Shown here piece by piece: positions 12,101 through 24,140 of a DNA stretch of 64,000 nucleotides. Every line of letters begins with the position of its first letter. The stretch's first letter is position 1. The stretch lies in NCBI GenBank assembly GCA_963854835.1, contig OY978526.1, positions 29,253,073 to 29,317,072 on the forward strand. Reading direction: 5' to 3'. Source of the DNA: Megamerina dolium. Lineage: Eukaryota; Arthropoda; Insecta; Diptera; Megamerinidae. The position numbers were made by a program, and so were the translations under genes. The notes under the pieces are model-generated. The model was not told the origin of the DNA, did not search any database, and saw only the letters and a program-made list of their open reading frames with translations.

Positions 12101-14298
12101 TGCTCTAAACAAATTTGTATGTAAATAATTCCAGATACTATGATAGGTTGACCATATTTGAAAAGGAAAACATGTAAAACCCAAAGGGATAAATAACACA
12201 AATAGAAAATTTAAAAAGGAAAGCAAACCTTTAAAAATAACTTTTGTAAAAGCCACATTTAAGAACCAACAAAATCTATTATTTTTAATAAAATTTTAAA
12301 ACATTGTCACCAAGGTTTCTGTTTTTGTCGTTGCTGATATGAATATTTCTATTGTTACGAATGGACATCGGGCGAAGTTCGTTGTTCGCTGTTTGGTTGT
12401 GCATTTTGTCATATAAGTCAATATGACTTTTTTTTGACAGCTAACATTCATGATGAAATATTCGCAACAAAATATTCGAAACAAAACGAAGCAAAATTAA
12501 ATAAATGCATGTAAAATTGTTTTTAAATAAATGAATATATGTACCAAAGACTATGCAGAATTGCTCATTTTTTGTTTTCATTTCTTTTCCAAATTTTACA
12601 AACAAATCATATATTTTGACAGCTGACACCAGGGTTATTAAATAATAAAAGAAAGGGAAACTATAAACGAGTAAATGGCAATTATAAGGGAATCGGAATG
12701 TTATTTTGCAACGCTTTACGAACTTTTTAATTTGGGCATACTTTGGGTATAGCGACACTCTAGGGACACTCCAGGGATACTCCAGGAAACTGAGATATGA
12801 AATTAAATTCTGATTTTAAATTTTTCCTCTAGAAGTTTAAGGTTTTACGAATTTGATTAATATGTCTTTACCTCAAATGCTTTAAATTCGACCTTAAATA
12901 TATTTTATTTTAATTTTTGTAAATTATTTCCGTCTCTCTCTCTCTCTTACACTATTACTCTTTAGATGCTTCTGTTTCTCAATATTTGTAATTATTACTT
13001 TTGCTTATTTGGCGTTTTAATATTTTATAATTCTAATCTTTCCAGTCTGTCACATATAAACGAAAAGAAATTCAATAGAATTGCATGACAACTTAATAAA
13101 ATATATTCTTTGTATAATATAATGTTGATATTAAATGCTCATAACAACATAAGGTACTATTGGTTATTGGGTATTGTAAGAAAAGCGCGTTAAAGATATT
13201 TACAACTGATAGGGTATGCATGTGCCGACTGTTGACTACTTTAGCTATTGTTGTTGTTGTTGTTGTTGTTGTATATCATATATACAATTTTAAATGTGGG
13301 TAAATAATTCAAAGGAAGATGAACCTTAGCAACGCATCTCACAACAACATCAATATGAGCAAGAAGAACTAGCACATTTTTCCAAATATGATTTCATACA
13401 AATGCACTTCTTATATGCTTATACTCGTACGCATGCGCATATGTTTGATGGGCACTCACATGACTTGTATTCTATGCAAAGGTAGATGTATATAGATATT
13501 GACTTTCAAGCCTTGTTAACATTGACGCTATAACTATCATTATTTTTCTTTAATTTTAACGTTGTGTTAAAATTATTAATTCCTATGAGATTCATGTGTG
13601 TATTTGACATGAACTATGAACATGGAAGTCATCATTGTCATCATTCGAAATATCATGAGCATCATCTTCATCATGATACTCATCATCATTATCAGCATCA
13701 TTGTTAGCTCATCGATCATAATTTTGTGGTTTGTGTAAATTTATAAGCTATATTAAAATTGAATTAAACAATGATCAAATGCTAGAAGTGAGACACCAGC
13801 AGCCAACAGACAACAACAACAACAACTACGACAAAGAATAGGTACATTGAAAATATTAAAGAAGCAACATTTTTCAAAAGAAAATTATGAAAAAAAAAAA
13901 TGAAATTATAGAGAAAAAAAAAATAAACTGTGAAATCGATATAGCTAGAGAGTGTTGCTCTTCTTTAGAAAACGTTGATTGACAAAATGTTCAAATATTA
14001 ACCAAGTTTCCACACTCGAATTACGTGTAATCGTACGTAGTAGGTAGTAGGTACTGCACAGTGTCATCTTATTATTTAAGATGTGGTCGAAAACAATAAA
14101 CCTTATACGATTCCATATAAATTTCTTAGAAGTATGATATTTATTTAAATGCAATTAACATTCATGTAAAAAATAATCGACATGCATCCCTATTAATGAT
14201 TTTCGAGATATAAATATTTTTTTTCGAAGATAATATTTGGTAAATATTTGAACAAACATTTTCTTTATTGAAAATCAATTTTAATCGGCCATTATTAT
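6188..14298. other. Long AT-rich non-coding stretch
   Basis: I see no gene in these 8 kb. The stretch holds purine-rich sequence at 6230-6660 (long Phe/Leu-rich minus-strand frames are a composition artefact), ACATACATATGTATG-type palindromic microsatellites, poly-T near 7810, (TTG)n at 13247-13272 and ATCATC triplets near 13640-13700. A short dispersed repeat is shared between 6693-6760 and 12575-12640 (TTTCACAAACAAACCGTATAT ... GACACCAGGGTT), and another between 11866-11985 and 50208-50300. Confidence 0.6.
11866..11985 (+). repeat. Dispersed repeat, copy A
   Basis: Shared with 50208-50300. Both contain GAATATTAAGGTTGCG, then TACCGCTAATCG, TCTCAGYGAAYTTGA, then TGTGACGTCACACT and AATGGTTGCTT. 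The 14-bp palindrome AGTGTGACGTCACA/TGTGACGTCACACT includes a perfect CRE-like TGACGTCA core in both copies. Copy A carries a 17-base insertion relative to copy B before the palindrome. Confidence 0.7.
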
Positions 14299-14920
14299 TT
14301 AAGACCTTTTTGGCATTTTCCCATTTCGATCAACGACAGAACTTTTTTTTTTCAACGGCTCTTCAATCGACCAATTTCCTTTAATATTATGAGATTTTTG
14401 CAGAGACCGAAACAGATGGTAGTCAGATGGTAAAAGGTCTAGGCTATATGGTGGATGATTCAAAACTTCACAACCAAGTTCCGTTAATTTGTTTCGACTT
14501 CCCTTCAAAAGTAACCTGGTTTGCAGTCAATCCAGGTTTTGAAGTTATTTGTAGAGGGTCACCCGGCTTTGTCTATTTGGATATTCTATTCTATTTTGAT
14601 ATATTAAATCCATTTTTCATTTTCCGTAATGATTTGATTGAAAAATGGTTCGATTTTCTTGCGTTTAAGTAGCTATTCATTAATGGTAATTCGGTGAATA
14701 AAATTTTTTTTTTTCGTCAATTCATGTGGCACCCAAAACATTGATCTTCTTTGAGGAGCCAGTTCTTTTTAGATGATTCCAAACTATCATGTGGTTGATA
14801 TTTAGTGCTGCCGCTATCTTTTAATAGCTTGTGTGACGGTCTTGCTCCACCAATGACAAAATTTCATCGATATTTTCTGTGATTGTTCGACGTTGACTCA
14901 CAGCATTCTCAGCTTACAAA
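14299..14920 (-). pseudogene. Decayed mariner transposase, copy A
   Basis: Minus-strand translation recovers mariner blocks in order: AENAVSQRRTITENIDEILSLVEQDRH with NHMIVWNHLKRTG (N-terminal helix-turn-helix, about 14910-14740), PFFNQIITENEKWI (around 14650), and ELGCEVLNHPPYSLDLLPSDYHLFRSLQ (14480-14390). The last is the catalytic third-Asp region. In mariners the ITGDEKWI motif holds the first catalytic Asp; here ENEKWI has Asn instead. Several stops and frameshifts interrupt it. No terminal repeats were identified. The copy is inactive. It faces away from mariner copy B at 15347. Confidence 0.75.
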
Positions 14921-15346
14921 AAATTACAAAAAATGTAGCCTGAATTGTCACTTTTCAAACATATGCTCACTAACACAATAAGATGCTCGATATATGGGCA
15001 TCAAAACCATCTAGTGAGAAAAACTGAAGAGGCTTTTTATAAATATAACCCAATATTTAAACCATATATGAGCAAGAAATTACCTATGAGATTGTGAGAG
15101 ACAATAAAATGAAGGCAATTCAACAAACGTGTAAATAAGTCCACAACTCCTCAGAAGTTAAGGGAAAAAGCGTATGATCGACTCACATTAATTTTTCCTC
15201 CGCAACATCTATTTAAATCGCCCCGCTTACCCCTTTTCCAGGATGCTTTTTTAGGGATAAAATGTATGACCGATCCCCATTTATTTTTACTATTCGAACA
15301 TACCATTGAACCATTGAAAGTTAACGACCTCAGTGAATTTGTAAAC

Positions 15347-16405
15347 ATGGAAAAAATTGGTCACCGTAATGTAATTCAATACTCTCATTTGAAAGGTCTC
15401 AGTCCAACGAATATTAAAGCCGAACTAGATTCTACTCTGGAAGAGCCTACTCCTTCGTTTACGACCATCAAATATTGGGTGGCAGAGTTTAAACGAAGTC
15501 TTACGAGTTGCCAAGATGAACACCGTAGTGGTCGACCAATTGGCCTCCTCAACGCCAGAAACTGTTAAGAAAATCCACAAAATGGTATCGCCGGCTGCGT
15601 GAGCTAGGTGAAATTACAGGCATTTCAAAAAGTGCTATACATCGTATATTGACTGAAAATTTGGAGGTGAAAAAGCTGTGTCCAAGATGGGTGCCGCGTT
15701 TGCTCACAATTGAACAAAACAACGTCGTAAAGATGTTTCTATAGAGTGTTTCGTAAACAAGGATGAGACATGGGTCCACCACTTTACACCTGAGACTAAG
15801 GAGCAGTCAAAACAGTGAACGGAAAGGGGAGAATCGTGTCCAAAGAAGGCGAAGGCAGTTCCATCTGTAGGTAAGGTTATGACGTCTGTTTTTTGGGATG
15901 CACTTGGGATAATTTTTATTTATTATCTTCAAAAAGGAAAAACAATCAACGACGAGTATTATGCTAATTTGTTGCAGCGTTCAAATAATGAAATTAAAGA
16001 AAAAAGGCCGAATTTGTCGAAAAAAAGTGTTTTTTCATCAAGACCAATGCACCAATTCACACATCCCCTATTGCGATGGCCAAAAATCAATGAGTTAAAA
16101 CTAGAATTGCTTCAGCACACATTTTATTCGCCAGATTTAGCTCCTTCGGATTATTTTCTATTTCCAAATTTGAAAAAAGGTCTTGGTGGTGGAAGATTTG
16201 CAAACAATGAAGAGGTGGAGTCTGCGGTAGATGACTAATTTAATGAGCTAGACAGTTCATACTATAAACAGGGTATCGAAGCTATAGAATATTGTTGGGA
16301 AAAGTGCAAAGAGCTAAAAGGAGATTATGTTGAGAAATAAAGAAACATTTTTCCAAATTTGTTGTGTTTTCTTTGTAAGGTCGGGTAGTTCTGGGACCGC
16401 CCTCG
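15347..16405 (+). pseudogene. Decayed mariner transposon, copy B, with 3' ITR
   Basis: The frame opens at the ATG at 15347 and gives a mariner DNA-binding start, MEKIGHRNVIQYSHLKGLSP, then FTTIKYWVAEFKR and DEHRSGRP. After frameshifts near 15550-15600 come KDETWVHHFTPE (first catalytic Asp kept), VMTSVFWDALGIIF and KKGKTINDEYYANLL-like blocks. The FHQD second-Asp motif is present only in a shifted frame near 16037. YSPDLAPSDYFLF (third Asp) and the ELKGDYVEK end follow, with TAA at 16338-16340. About 20 codons are missing before KDETW. The 3' end CTGGGACCGCCCTCG at 16391-16405, next to TA, is a mariner-type terminal repeat. No matching 5' repeat was found, so the left end is probably lost. 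Confidence 0.85.
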
Positions 16406-16409
16406 TATG

Positions 16410-18351
16410 TAGAAATCGCCTCTAGAGGACTGCGATGTATGACCTTTTGTTTTTTTTTGCTTCTTGGAACATCTGATTACTTACCCTATTTGATCTTGAA
16501 CATTTTACTGGCAAATACGAGTATTTACTTCATAACTGTAACCTTTGTCTTTTGTCGAATTATGATGTTTTGCTTCTATTACCAATTATTTGTTTGTTCC
16601 CTAGAATTATCTATCCAATTAAAAATGAAGCGTATAAATATCACATTAGAGGCACGCTAAAAGAGCAGTTAAGCGTGCGAAGAAGCACATGAAAATAGAG
16701 CTGATTTTAAATACTAAAGAGAAGCGTTTTTTTGGTCAACAAAGCGTAATTAAGAAACTACAATTTCGCGGAAAAAATAGCATTGTAACAAAATCCTTTG
16801 CAATATTTGCACAGGACAGAAAAACAAAAACACAAAAACAAACAAAAATAAGACAATAACATCAAATCAAAAAAGTAAGAGGTATACAGACACAGAAAAG
16901 CAAATTTATGTTTGTACTGTAATGTCGTACTTCGTTATTCATAGTTAAAGACAACATAATACAATAATATTATAAATGTGTCATATTCGCAGTAAAGAAA
17001 ATCAGTTATGGATTTTCTTGAAATTTGAAACCGTCATATTTTACTTAACCTTCTACATCGACGACAACCATATTTGGTAAAAGAACTAATATTGTAGATG
17101 GAAAAGAACTTTGAGATGAGATATGCGAACCAAATGCACTATTTGTTGAAACTCCCATACAAGGTCCCCAATATGATACCTTTCCGATATGTTGATGTTG
17201 CCACATATCATTTCATAATTTTTCATTTTTCAATAATTTAAAGTACAAGTATACTATCACAAAAAAAATGGGCTTAGGTCATTGGCACTCCCTCAACCAA
17301 AGCCATCTCACAACCGGTGACACTATCCTACATGCAGAGTGTTCTTAATATCACTCGTTCGCTATTAAACAATTGTTACAACTTCCAAAAACATTGTTAA
17401 TAAATGATAAAGGTAAATGAAATTAAATAAAAATAGAAGATGTTGAAAAATAAAGATGTCCTGCTGCTAATGACAAAACGTATTAAACAATGGACATCCC
17501 ACAGAGCATAGAGTACATACACGAGCATCTCTGCGAAATGGTCTTCATTTCTAATTTTTAATTTTATTTTGTTTTCATCATTCGAAATGTTAAGTGAAAA
17601 CCATGAAAAATTAAACATAAAAGATTGTGATTGTTATACAAACACAGAATTGGAAAAAAAAAATGATAACCAACAGCATCTTTAAAAAAAAATAGCAACT
17701 TCATCATCAATGCCCTGTCACATTTGCCACAAGAAGGAAAAGGTGTCAAAAATGTTGCAACAACAACTAAATAATATTATATCTAATCAATATCTTATCT
17801 CATTTTGATATATATTAATGCCATTATTATTATTGTATTGTACAATATGATAACCATTGTTGTGGCCATAGGGGGTGTTAAGTGATATTTTAAAATGCAA
17901 CCAGAACAGTGAAGAGGTATCTCATATCGACAGACATCGGCTTTCTGAAAATTATAATTAATTTTGAAAGACATGCATATGCATATGATACTTAATGAGC
18001 AACCCTTTATATCTATCAATATTCAGACCTCACTCACTTTGGCCTTAAAAGCTTTAAAATGTCATTTTTTGTTGATTTTTGTGTACTGCTAGTTGTTTCT
18101 TTGCTAGCAATATGAAAGTAGTGTGACTCCAAAGTGCGTCAAAAATAAATATCAACATTTTTGTATAGCTACAGCACTGTCAATTGTTATTGTTGTTGAT
18201 ACAGTTGTTTATTGCAAATAGTTTTGTTCTTTTTTATTTTTATTTTATTTTTTCTTCAAATGCACTGCTCTAGCACATGCTTACTGTTTGTTGCTGGTGC
18301 TAGCTAGTGTTACTGCTGCTGATGGCGCACAGCTTGATGCAATTTCTATAG

Positions 18352-18385
<34 letters not shown>

Positions 18386-20774
18386 AGGGATTTTTCCCAA
18401 ATATCTTTTCTGTATACAATTTAATTTATAATTTTCTTCTCTCTTTGTTTCATTTTCATTTTCATTTTTTTTGTCAAAACACCTATAGGAGGAGCATTAG
18501 TAGTAATAAAAACAATAAATATGGGGGAGAAATGGAAAAGTAGCAATACAAAATAACAGCAATGAAGAAAACAAAAAAAAAACGTGGCAAATATTTTCTT
18601 TGTTTGATGAGAGGCTGACTAAAAGAAAACAATGACAATGATACCAACAAAACACCACAAGAACAATGACAAAAATTCACTTTTAATGATGACGATGATG
18701 ATGATGATGATGATGTGATTTGCGATTACATTTATTTATTATTTTATTGTATTTTGTTTCTTTGTTATCTGTGTGTGATTTTATATGAAAGATATTAAAA
18801 CTTATACACTCTTTAACATTTTGTTGTTGTTATAGATTGTTGCAACAGCTTCGCTATAATTTTCAATTTGCACGTAATTCTATGGAAATTCTTCAGAGTG
18901 TTGTTTTGTAGAGATTTAATTGTTACAATTGATTTATTGATTTAAGCATGTGTGGGTGTAGTGGTTCAAAGATCATCAGAGTCAACGAAATTAGACATTT
19001 ACTAGGAAAATATGTTCATCAATACATTAATTTGTGATAAAGACAATTTGAAGGGCTGACATATTTTTCTCTTTGACTTTTTGTAGCAGCTACATTAAAT
19101 AGTGGGCTCCATGTAAGTTAAAATGATTAAAAAATGTTGTTTTAATTTCGTGACTTTGTATGGGAGTCACATTAAATAATGGATTAGCATACCTACTTCT
19201 CTCAAAATTATTATAAAATATTGTTGTCCTAGATGGACTACCAAATAAACTACAACAAGTTAAATAAAAAAACAAATTCCTATTATTCCCCTATAATTTT
19301 AATAATATTATAAACATATTTTTGCATTATTCCATCCCAAATAATTAGAACAAAAATGATTAAAATTCGCAAAATGTATTATTATTTTCAATTATTTATG
19401 CAGGACAACTCGTGTTAAGCAAGTGTTCATGCAGTAATAATATAAATCAAATCAACAAATATCTGTTGACATCTTAAATGAGCAACAATATAATTTACAT
19501 GTAAATTTGTTTGCTTATGTTAATTTTTTCAAGTGACTATCCTACCTACCTACCTAACTACTCGTAACTGAATCAACTTAAGTGTAACAAATTGAAAATG
19601 TTGATATCATTTTATTGACAACGCACAGACACACGAATAAAGAGTACGAGTACACTTAAAAGTTTTCATTTTGGGCACACGACAATTGCTGCATAATTTC
19701 ATACAAAATTATAATTGTTACGAGCGTTTAGAAAGAGGGATTGCATTAGTTAAAAATACATATACACGTGTACGTACCTATATTCACCATAATTCCTATC
19801 AAATAAATATGTATGTACAACACTGCCTTCACTGTCTATGATTAATATGAAAAAATAAAAGTATAATAAGACTATTAGAATTTAATTCACACACTTACAC
19901 TGTATAATACAATCGAAAATTTATGTATATAAATCACTGTCATAATTTGCAAGCAAATTACATGAAAAACAAAAAATTAGCACAATGGTCAAAACGCAGA
20001 AACAATACCAGTACCAACAGTTGGAAATTTAGTGGCAAACGTGTTCAGATTATGAATATTAAAAAATTAAATTTTAAATAAATTAAATGGAGCATTTAAA
20101 AGAAGAAGAAGAAGAAGAGAAGCAAAATAATAATAAAATGGCGCGTGTTTATGTGTTTCGCGTAACAATTTCCTGGACATCATAACCCAGTAGTGAGCCC
20201 AGAGCTCATAACTTATATGCTTACATATTCACAATTGTCAATACCCTGCTGTATGGACAATGCAATTAGTTTAGAATTATAAAAATTCTAGTTTCAAGTA
20301 GTTTACTTTTATATGCGTTAGCTACAGCTGCATTATCTAGTGCTAGTTCTGGCATTAAACAAAAGTAACTTGATTCAGAACTAATTACTAGGAACTATAT
20401 ATGCAACTAGTTCCTGAATAATAGTTCATTAATAGGACTTGTAGACTTAATTCTAAAATGATCTATTGGCTAGAGCTTTCCCCTACAATGGTCAGAGCTA
20501 TGTGCAACACTCATGTGTTACTCGCAAAATTGCAAAATCGATATGTACTTATCCCATATCGTTAATCGAAGTGGTGGTGGGTTTTATTTCACTACACATC
20601 TTCATTAGAAAGATGGGCAACTGTTAGTATTTTACATTTGCTGCTTCCTTCGTCTGAAAGATATCGATACAGTGCCAGATCGGTCAGGAAGTCCCGAGTT
20701 ATTTTTCCAACAATACAGGAATACAAAGATCCCATACCGACAGACTAAATTTGTACACGAATTGATCTAGGATA
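16410..20774. other. AT-rich non-coding stretch
   Basis: No gene supported. Contains (GTT)n at about 18350-18385, a GATGATGAT run at about 18686-18714, an AAGAAG run near 20101 and A/T homopolymers. Open frames are short and of low complexity. Confidence 0.6.
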
Positions 20775-20935
20775 GGTGCAAGTGTATTTAGTCAAAACAC
20801 CAGAATCGCATTCCACTTAGTTTCTAGTCGAGTGTATTCCAAGCGGAGATTTTAGAAATTGCAACTTCACCCAAAATAATCCTTATCAATATCTTGTCAT
20901 ATAGTCAAGAGGCTATAAAGGCTCTATGTTTTTGG
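20775..20935 (+). pseudogene. RNase H fragment of a non-LTR retrotransposon
   Basis: The plus strand reads GASVFSQNTRIAFHL (from about 20777), then after a one-base shift SSVFQAEILEIATSPK and ILINILSYSQEAIKALC (to about 20932). FQAEI carries the second acidic residue of the RNase H site. SYSQ corresponds to the family's SDSQ, so the third acidic residue has become Tyr. It is the same type of domain as the fossil at 600-1343. The segment around AGTCAAGAGGCTATAAAGGC closely resembles the start of each satellite monomer in the array at 21774. Confidence 0.6.
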
Positions 20936-21144
20936 AATTAATACTAAAAAGTCGGTTCTCGTTGAGGATTGGGTAAAAAACACGTGGAAAACGCGTCCTT
21001 TCTAGTAAGCAAGGTAAACACTTGGTCAAACCAAACACATTAGGGTTGTTTTAGTACAAAAGATAGTTAAGGTTGCAGTGAATACAGTTTAACACAAGGT
21101 CAGCAATAAAAATTAATTGGTTTTTCATGATAATTACAAAAGTA

Positions 21145-21661
21145 TAGGGTGATTTTTTAGCAACTTTCTTTTTGCCAACACTATTTTTGGCAGCTCAGCT
21201 GTTTTCGTGTAACATGTTCAGATTGGTCTATAATTTAACCATGCATCGACTTACAAACGAACAATACTTGCAGATTATTGAATTTGATTATCAAAATTCA
21301 TGCTCGGTTAAGACGAAGCTCATTTCTGGTTGAATGGATATGTGAACAATCAAAATTGCCGTATTTGGTGTGAAAAGCAGCCAGAAGCATTGCAAGAACT
21401 GCCAATGCATCCCGAAAAATGCACACTTTGGTGTGGATTATTGGCCGGTGGCATCATTGGAGATACCGGCCGATATTTTGGACCCAGCGTATGAACCTTT
21501 TGAGGCGCAGCTGCGGTCAACACTTACATGAAATCATATTTAAACATTGAATTATATAGATCGCTCTATGTACTCAAATAAAGATTTCATACATTTCCCT
21601 AAATTTTATGTGTTTTTCTTTGTTTTTAATCAGATCCGAAGGCTCTTAAAAAATCACCCTG
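21145..21661 (+). mobile_element. 517-bp internally deleted mariner-superfamily element
   Basis: The ends are AGGGTGATTTTTTAG at the left and TTAAAAAATCACCCTG at the right, inverted copies of each other, flanked by TA on both sides (21143-21144 and 21662-21663). Inside, from ATG 21241, the plus strand reads MHRLTNEQYLQIIEFDYQNS (transposase N-terminus) and jumps directly to DEAHFWLNGYVNNQNCRIW and MHPEKCTLWCGLLAGGIIG (first catalytic Asp in DEAHF), then to the 3' end. The jump keeps the frame open. The middle and the second and third catalytic residues are deleted. It shares termini and fragments with the element at 49594-50103. Confidence 0.85.
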
Positions 21662-21773
21662 TATTGAATTGAATTTATTATTCGTTATTGCGTACACTAG
21701 AACCATATATTATATTGGTTTATTTATTTACCTACGTACGACTACATTTTTGCTATTCATGCAAATTCCTTAT

Positions 21774-23756
21774 AGCGATATGATCAAGAGGCTATCTAGG
21801 CTCTGACAGAATATAGCGAAACAAATTGAGCAATTTGAAAAACGTGTACTAAAGTCGACGGAAAAACCATACATGGTGCATATGTGGTATATTAGGGTGT
21901 TTCTTATAAAATCGAAAAGGCTTGGAAAATCACGAAACCTCAAAATTGTTTAGACCTCAAAAATTATTTGTCCAAAAATTGTACGGAAAATATTTTTCGA
22001 GAATTTTGTAACAAATCTTCTAGCGATGAGATCAAGAGGCTATCTATGCTCTGACAGAATATATCGAAAAAATATTGAGCAGTTTGAAAAGCGTGTACTA
22101 AAGTCAACGGAAAAACCATACATGGTGCATATATGGTATATTAGGCTGGTTCTTATAAAATCTAAAAGGCTTCGAAAATCACGAAACCTCAAAATTGTTT
22201 AGACCTCAAAAATTATTTGTCCAAAAATTGTACGAAAAATATTTTTCGAGAATTTTGAAACAAATCTTCTAGCGATGAGATCAAGAGGCTATCTAGGCTC
22301 TGACAGAATATAGCGAAAAATATTGAGCAGTTTGAAAAGCGTGTACTAAAGTCAACGGAAAAACCATACCTGGTGCATATATGGTATATTAGGCTGGTTC
22401 TTATAAAATCGAAAAGGCTTCGAAAATCACGAAACCTCAAAATTGTTTAGACCTCAAAAATTATTTGTCCAAAAATTGTACGGAAAATATTTTTCGAGAA
22501 TTTTCAAACAAATCTTCTAGCGATGAGATCAAGAGGCTATCTAGGCTCTGACAGAATATATCGAAAAAATATTGAGCAGTTTGAAAAGCGTGTACTAAAG
22601 TCAACGGAAAAACCATACCTGGTGCATATATGGTATATTAGGCTGGTTCTTATAAAATCGAAAAGGCTTCGAAAATCACGAAACCTCAAAATTGTTTAGA
22701 CCTCAAAAATTATTTGTCCAAAAATTGTACGAAAAATATTTTTCGAGAATTTTGAAACAAATCTTCTAGCGATGAGATCAAGAGGCTATCTAGGCTCTGA
22801 CAGAATATAGCGAAAAATATTGAGCAGTTTGAAAAGCGTGTACTAAAGTCAACGGAAAAACCATACCTGGTGCATATATGGTATATTAGGCTGGTTCTTA
22901 TAAAATCTAAAAGGCTTCGAAAATCACGAAACCTCAAAATTGTTTAGACCTCAAAAATTATTTGTCCAAAAATTGTACGAAAAATATTTTTCGAGAATTT
23001 TGAAACAAATCTTCTAGCGATGAGATCAAGAGGCTATCTAGGCTCTGACAGAATATAGCGAAAAATATTGAGCAGTTTGAAAAGCGTGTACTAAAGTCAA
23101 CGGAAAAACCATACCTGGTGCATATATGGTATATTAGGCTGGTTCTTATAAAATCGAAAAGGCTTCGAAAATCACGAAACCTCAAAATTGTTTAGACCTC
23201 AAAAATTATTTGTCCAAAAATTGTACGGAAAATATTTTTCGAGAATTTTCAAACAAATCTTCTAGCGATGAGATCAAGAGGCTATCTAGGCTCTGACAGA
23301 ATATATCGAAAAAATATTGAGCAGTTTGAAAAGCGTGTACTAAAGTCAACGGAAAAACCATACCTGGTGCATATATGGTATATTAGGCTGGTTCTTATAA
23401 AATCGAAAAGGCTTCGAAAATCACGAAACCTCAAAATTGTTTAGACCTCAAAAATTATTTGTCCAAAAATTGTACGGAAAATATTTTTCGAGAATTTTGT
23501 AACAAATCTTCTAGCGATGAGATCAAGAGGCTATCTATGCTCTGACAGAATATATCGAAAAAATATTGAGCAGTTTGAAAAGCGTGTACTAAAGTCAACG
23601 GAAAAACCATACATGGTGCATATATGGTATATTAGGCTGGTTCTTATAAAATCTAAAAGGCTTCGAAAATCACGAAACCTCAAAATTGTTTAGACCTCAA
23701 AAATTATTTGTCCAAAAATTGTACGGAAAATATTTTTCGAGAATTTTCAAACAACT
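21774..23756 (+). repeat. Tandem satellite array, eight units of about 248 bp
   Basis: Unit starts (AGCGAT) fall at 21774, 22022, 22271, 22519, 22768, 23016, 23264 and 23513, giving periods of 248, 249, 248, 249, 248, 248 and 249. Units are nearly identical except the first, which is more diverged (for example AGATCAAG reads TGATCAAG). Variants recur: units 2 and 8 share TATGCTCTG, ACATGG and AATCTAAAAGG; units 3 and 6 share TATAGCG with AATCGAAAAGG. This suggests unequal exchange of multi-unit blocks. Minus-strand frames of 75 codons repeat in several units but have no domain and are a by-product of the repeat. The monomer start resembles a LINE RNase H segment. Confidence 0.95.
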
Positions 23757-23978
23757 CTTACAATTTTTTTTTGTTAATTCCTTTAACAGACATTCCAAAT
23801 TTTTGTTGCTTAAAGATTACATTTTTATTTACTCGTGCCGGACTCTAATATGTAGGGAACATGTATTCATGTTTCAATTCGAATTTCTGGGAATTGCATT
23901 ACACGGTATATTAGGCTGAAAAATTTAATTCTGTTCATGGAACGGGCACATTCGCTGGCTGTTAAAGTTGATTAAAAC

Positions 23979-24054
23979 AAATGCACAGCTAACTTCTATC
24001 GTTTCTATAACGGCTGCTAGCGTTACCCGACCGATATATGTTAGCTGTGCATTT
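23979..24054. repeat. Perfect 15-bp inverted repeat
   Basis: AAATGCACAGCTAAC at 23979-23993 and GTTAGCTGTGCATTT at 24040-24054 are exact inverses separated by 46 bases. Similarity extends outward imperfectly (GTTAAAGTTGATTAAAAC against GTGCAAATGTTAACTTTAT). It lies between the satellite and the element starting at 24141 and may be a small foldback element. Confidence 0.8.
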
Positions 24055-24140
24055 GTGCAAATGTTAACTTTATCGGTCCGATAACATTAACATACAGCAT
24101 GTTTCTCTCATTTTGTCCCATCCATTTTATTTATTATTTT

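Noticed and set aside
15266..15346. Upstream in-frame extension of mariner copy B
   Set aside because: Transposases of this type begin at the MEKI-like Met at 15347; the upstream residues correspond to the untranslated leader of the element.
22213..23185. Three identical 75-codon minus-strand frames
   Set aside because: Repetition of the 248-bp satellite unit; no domain and no start context.
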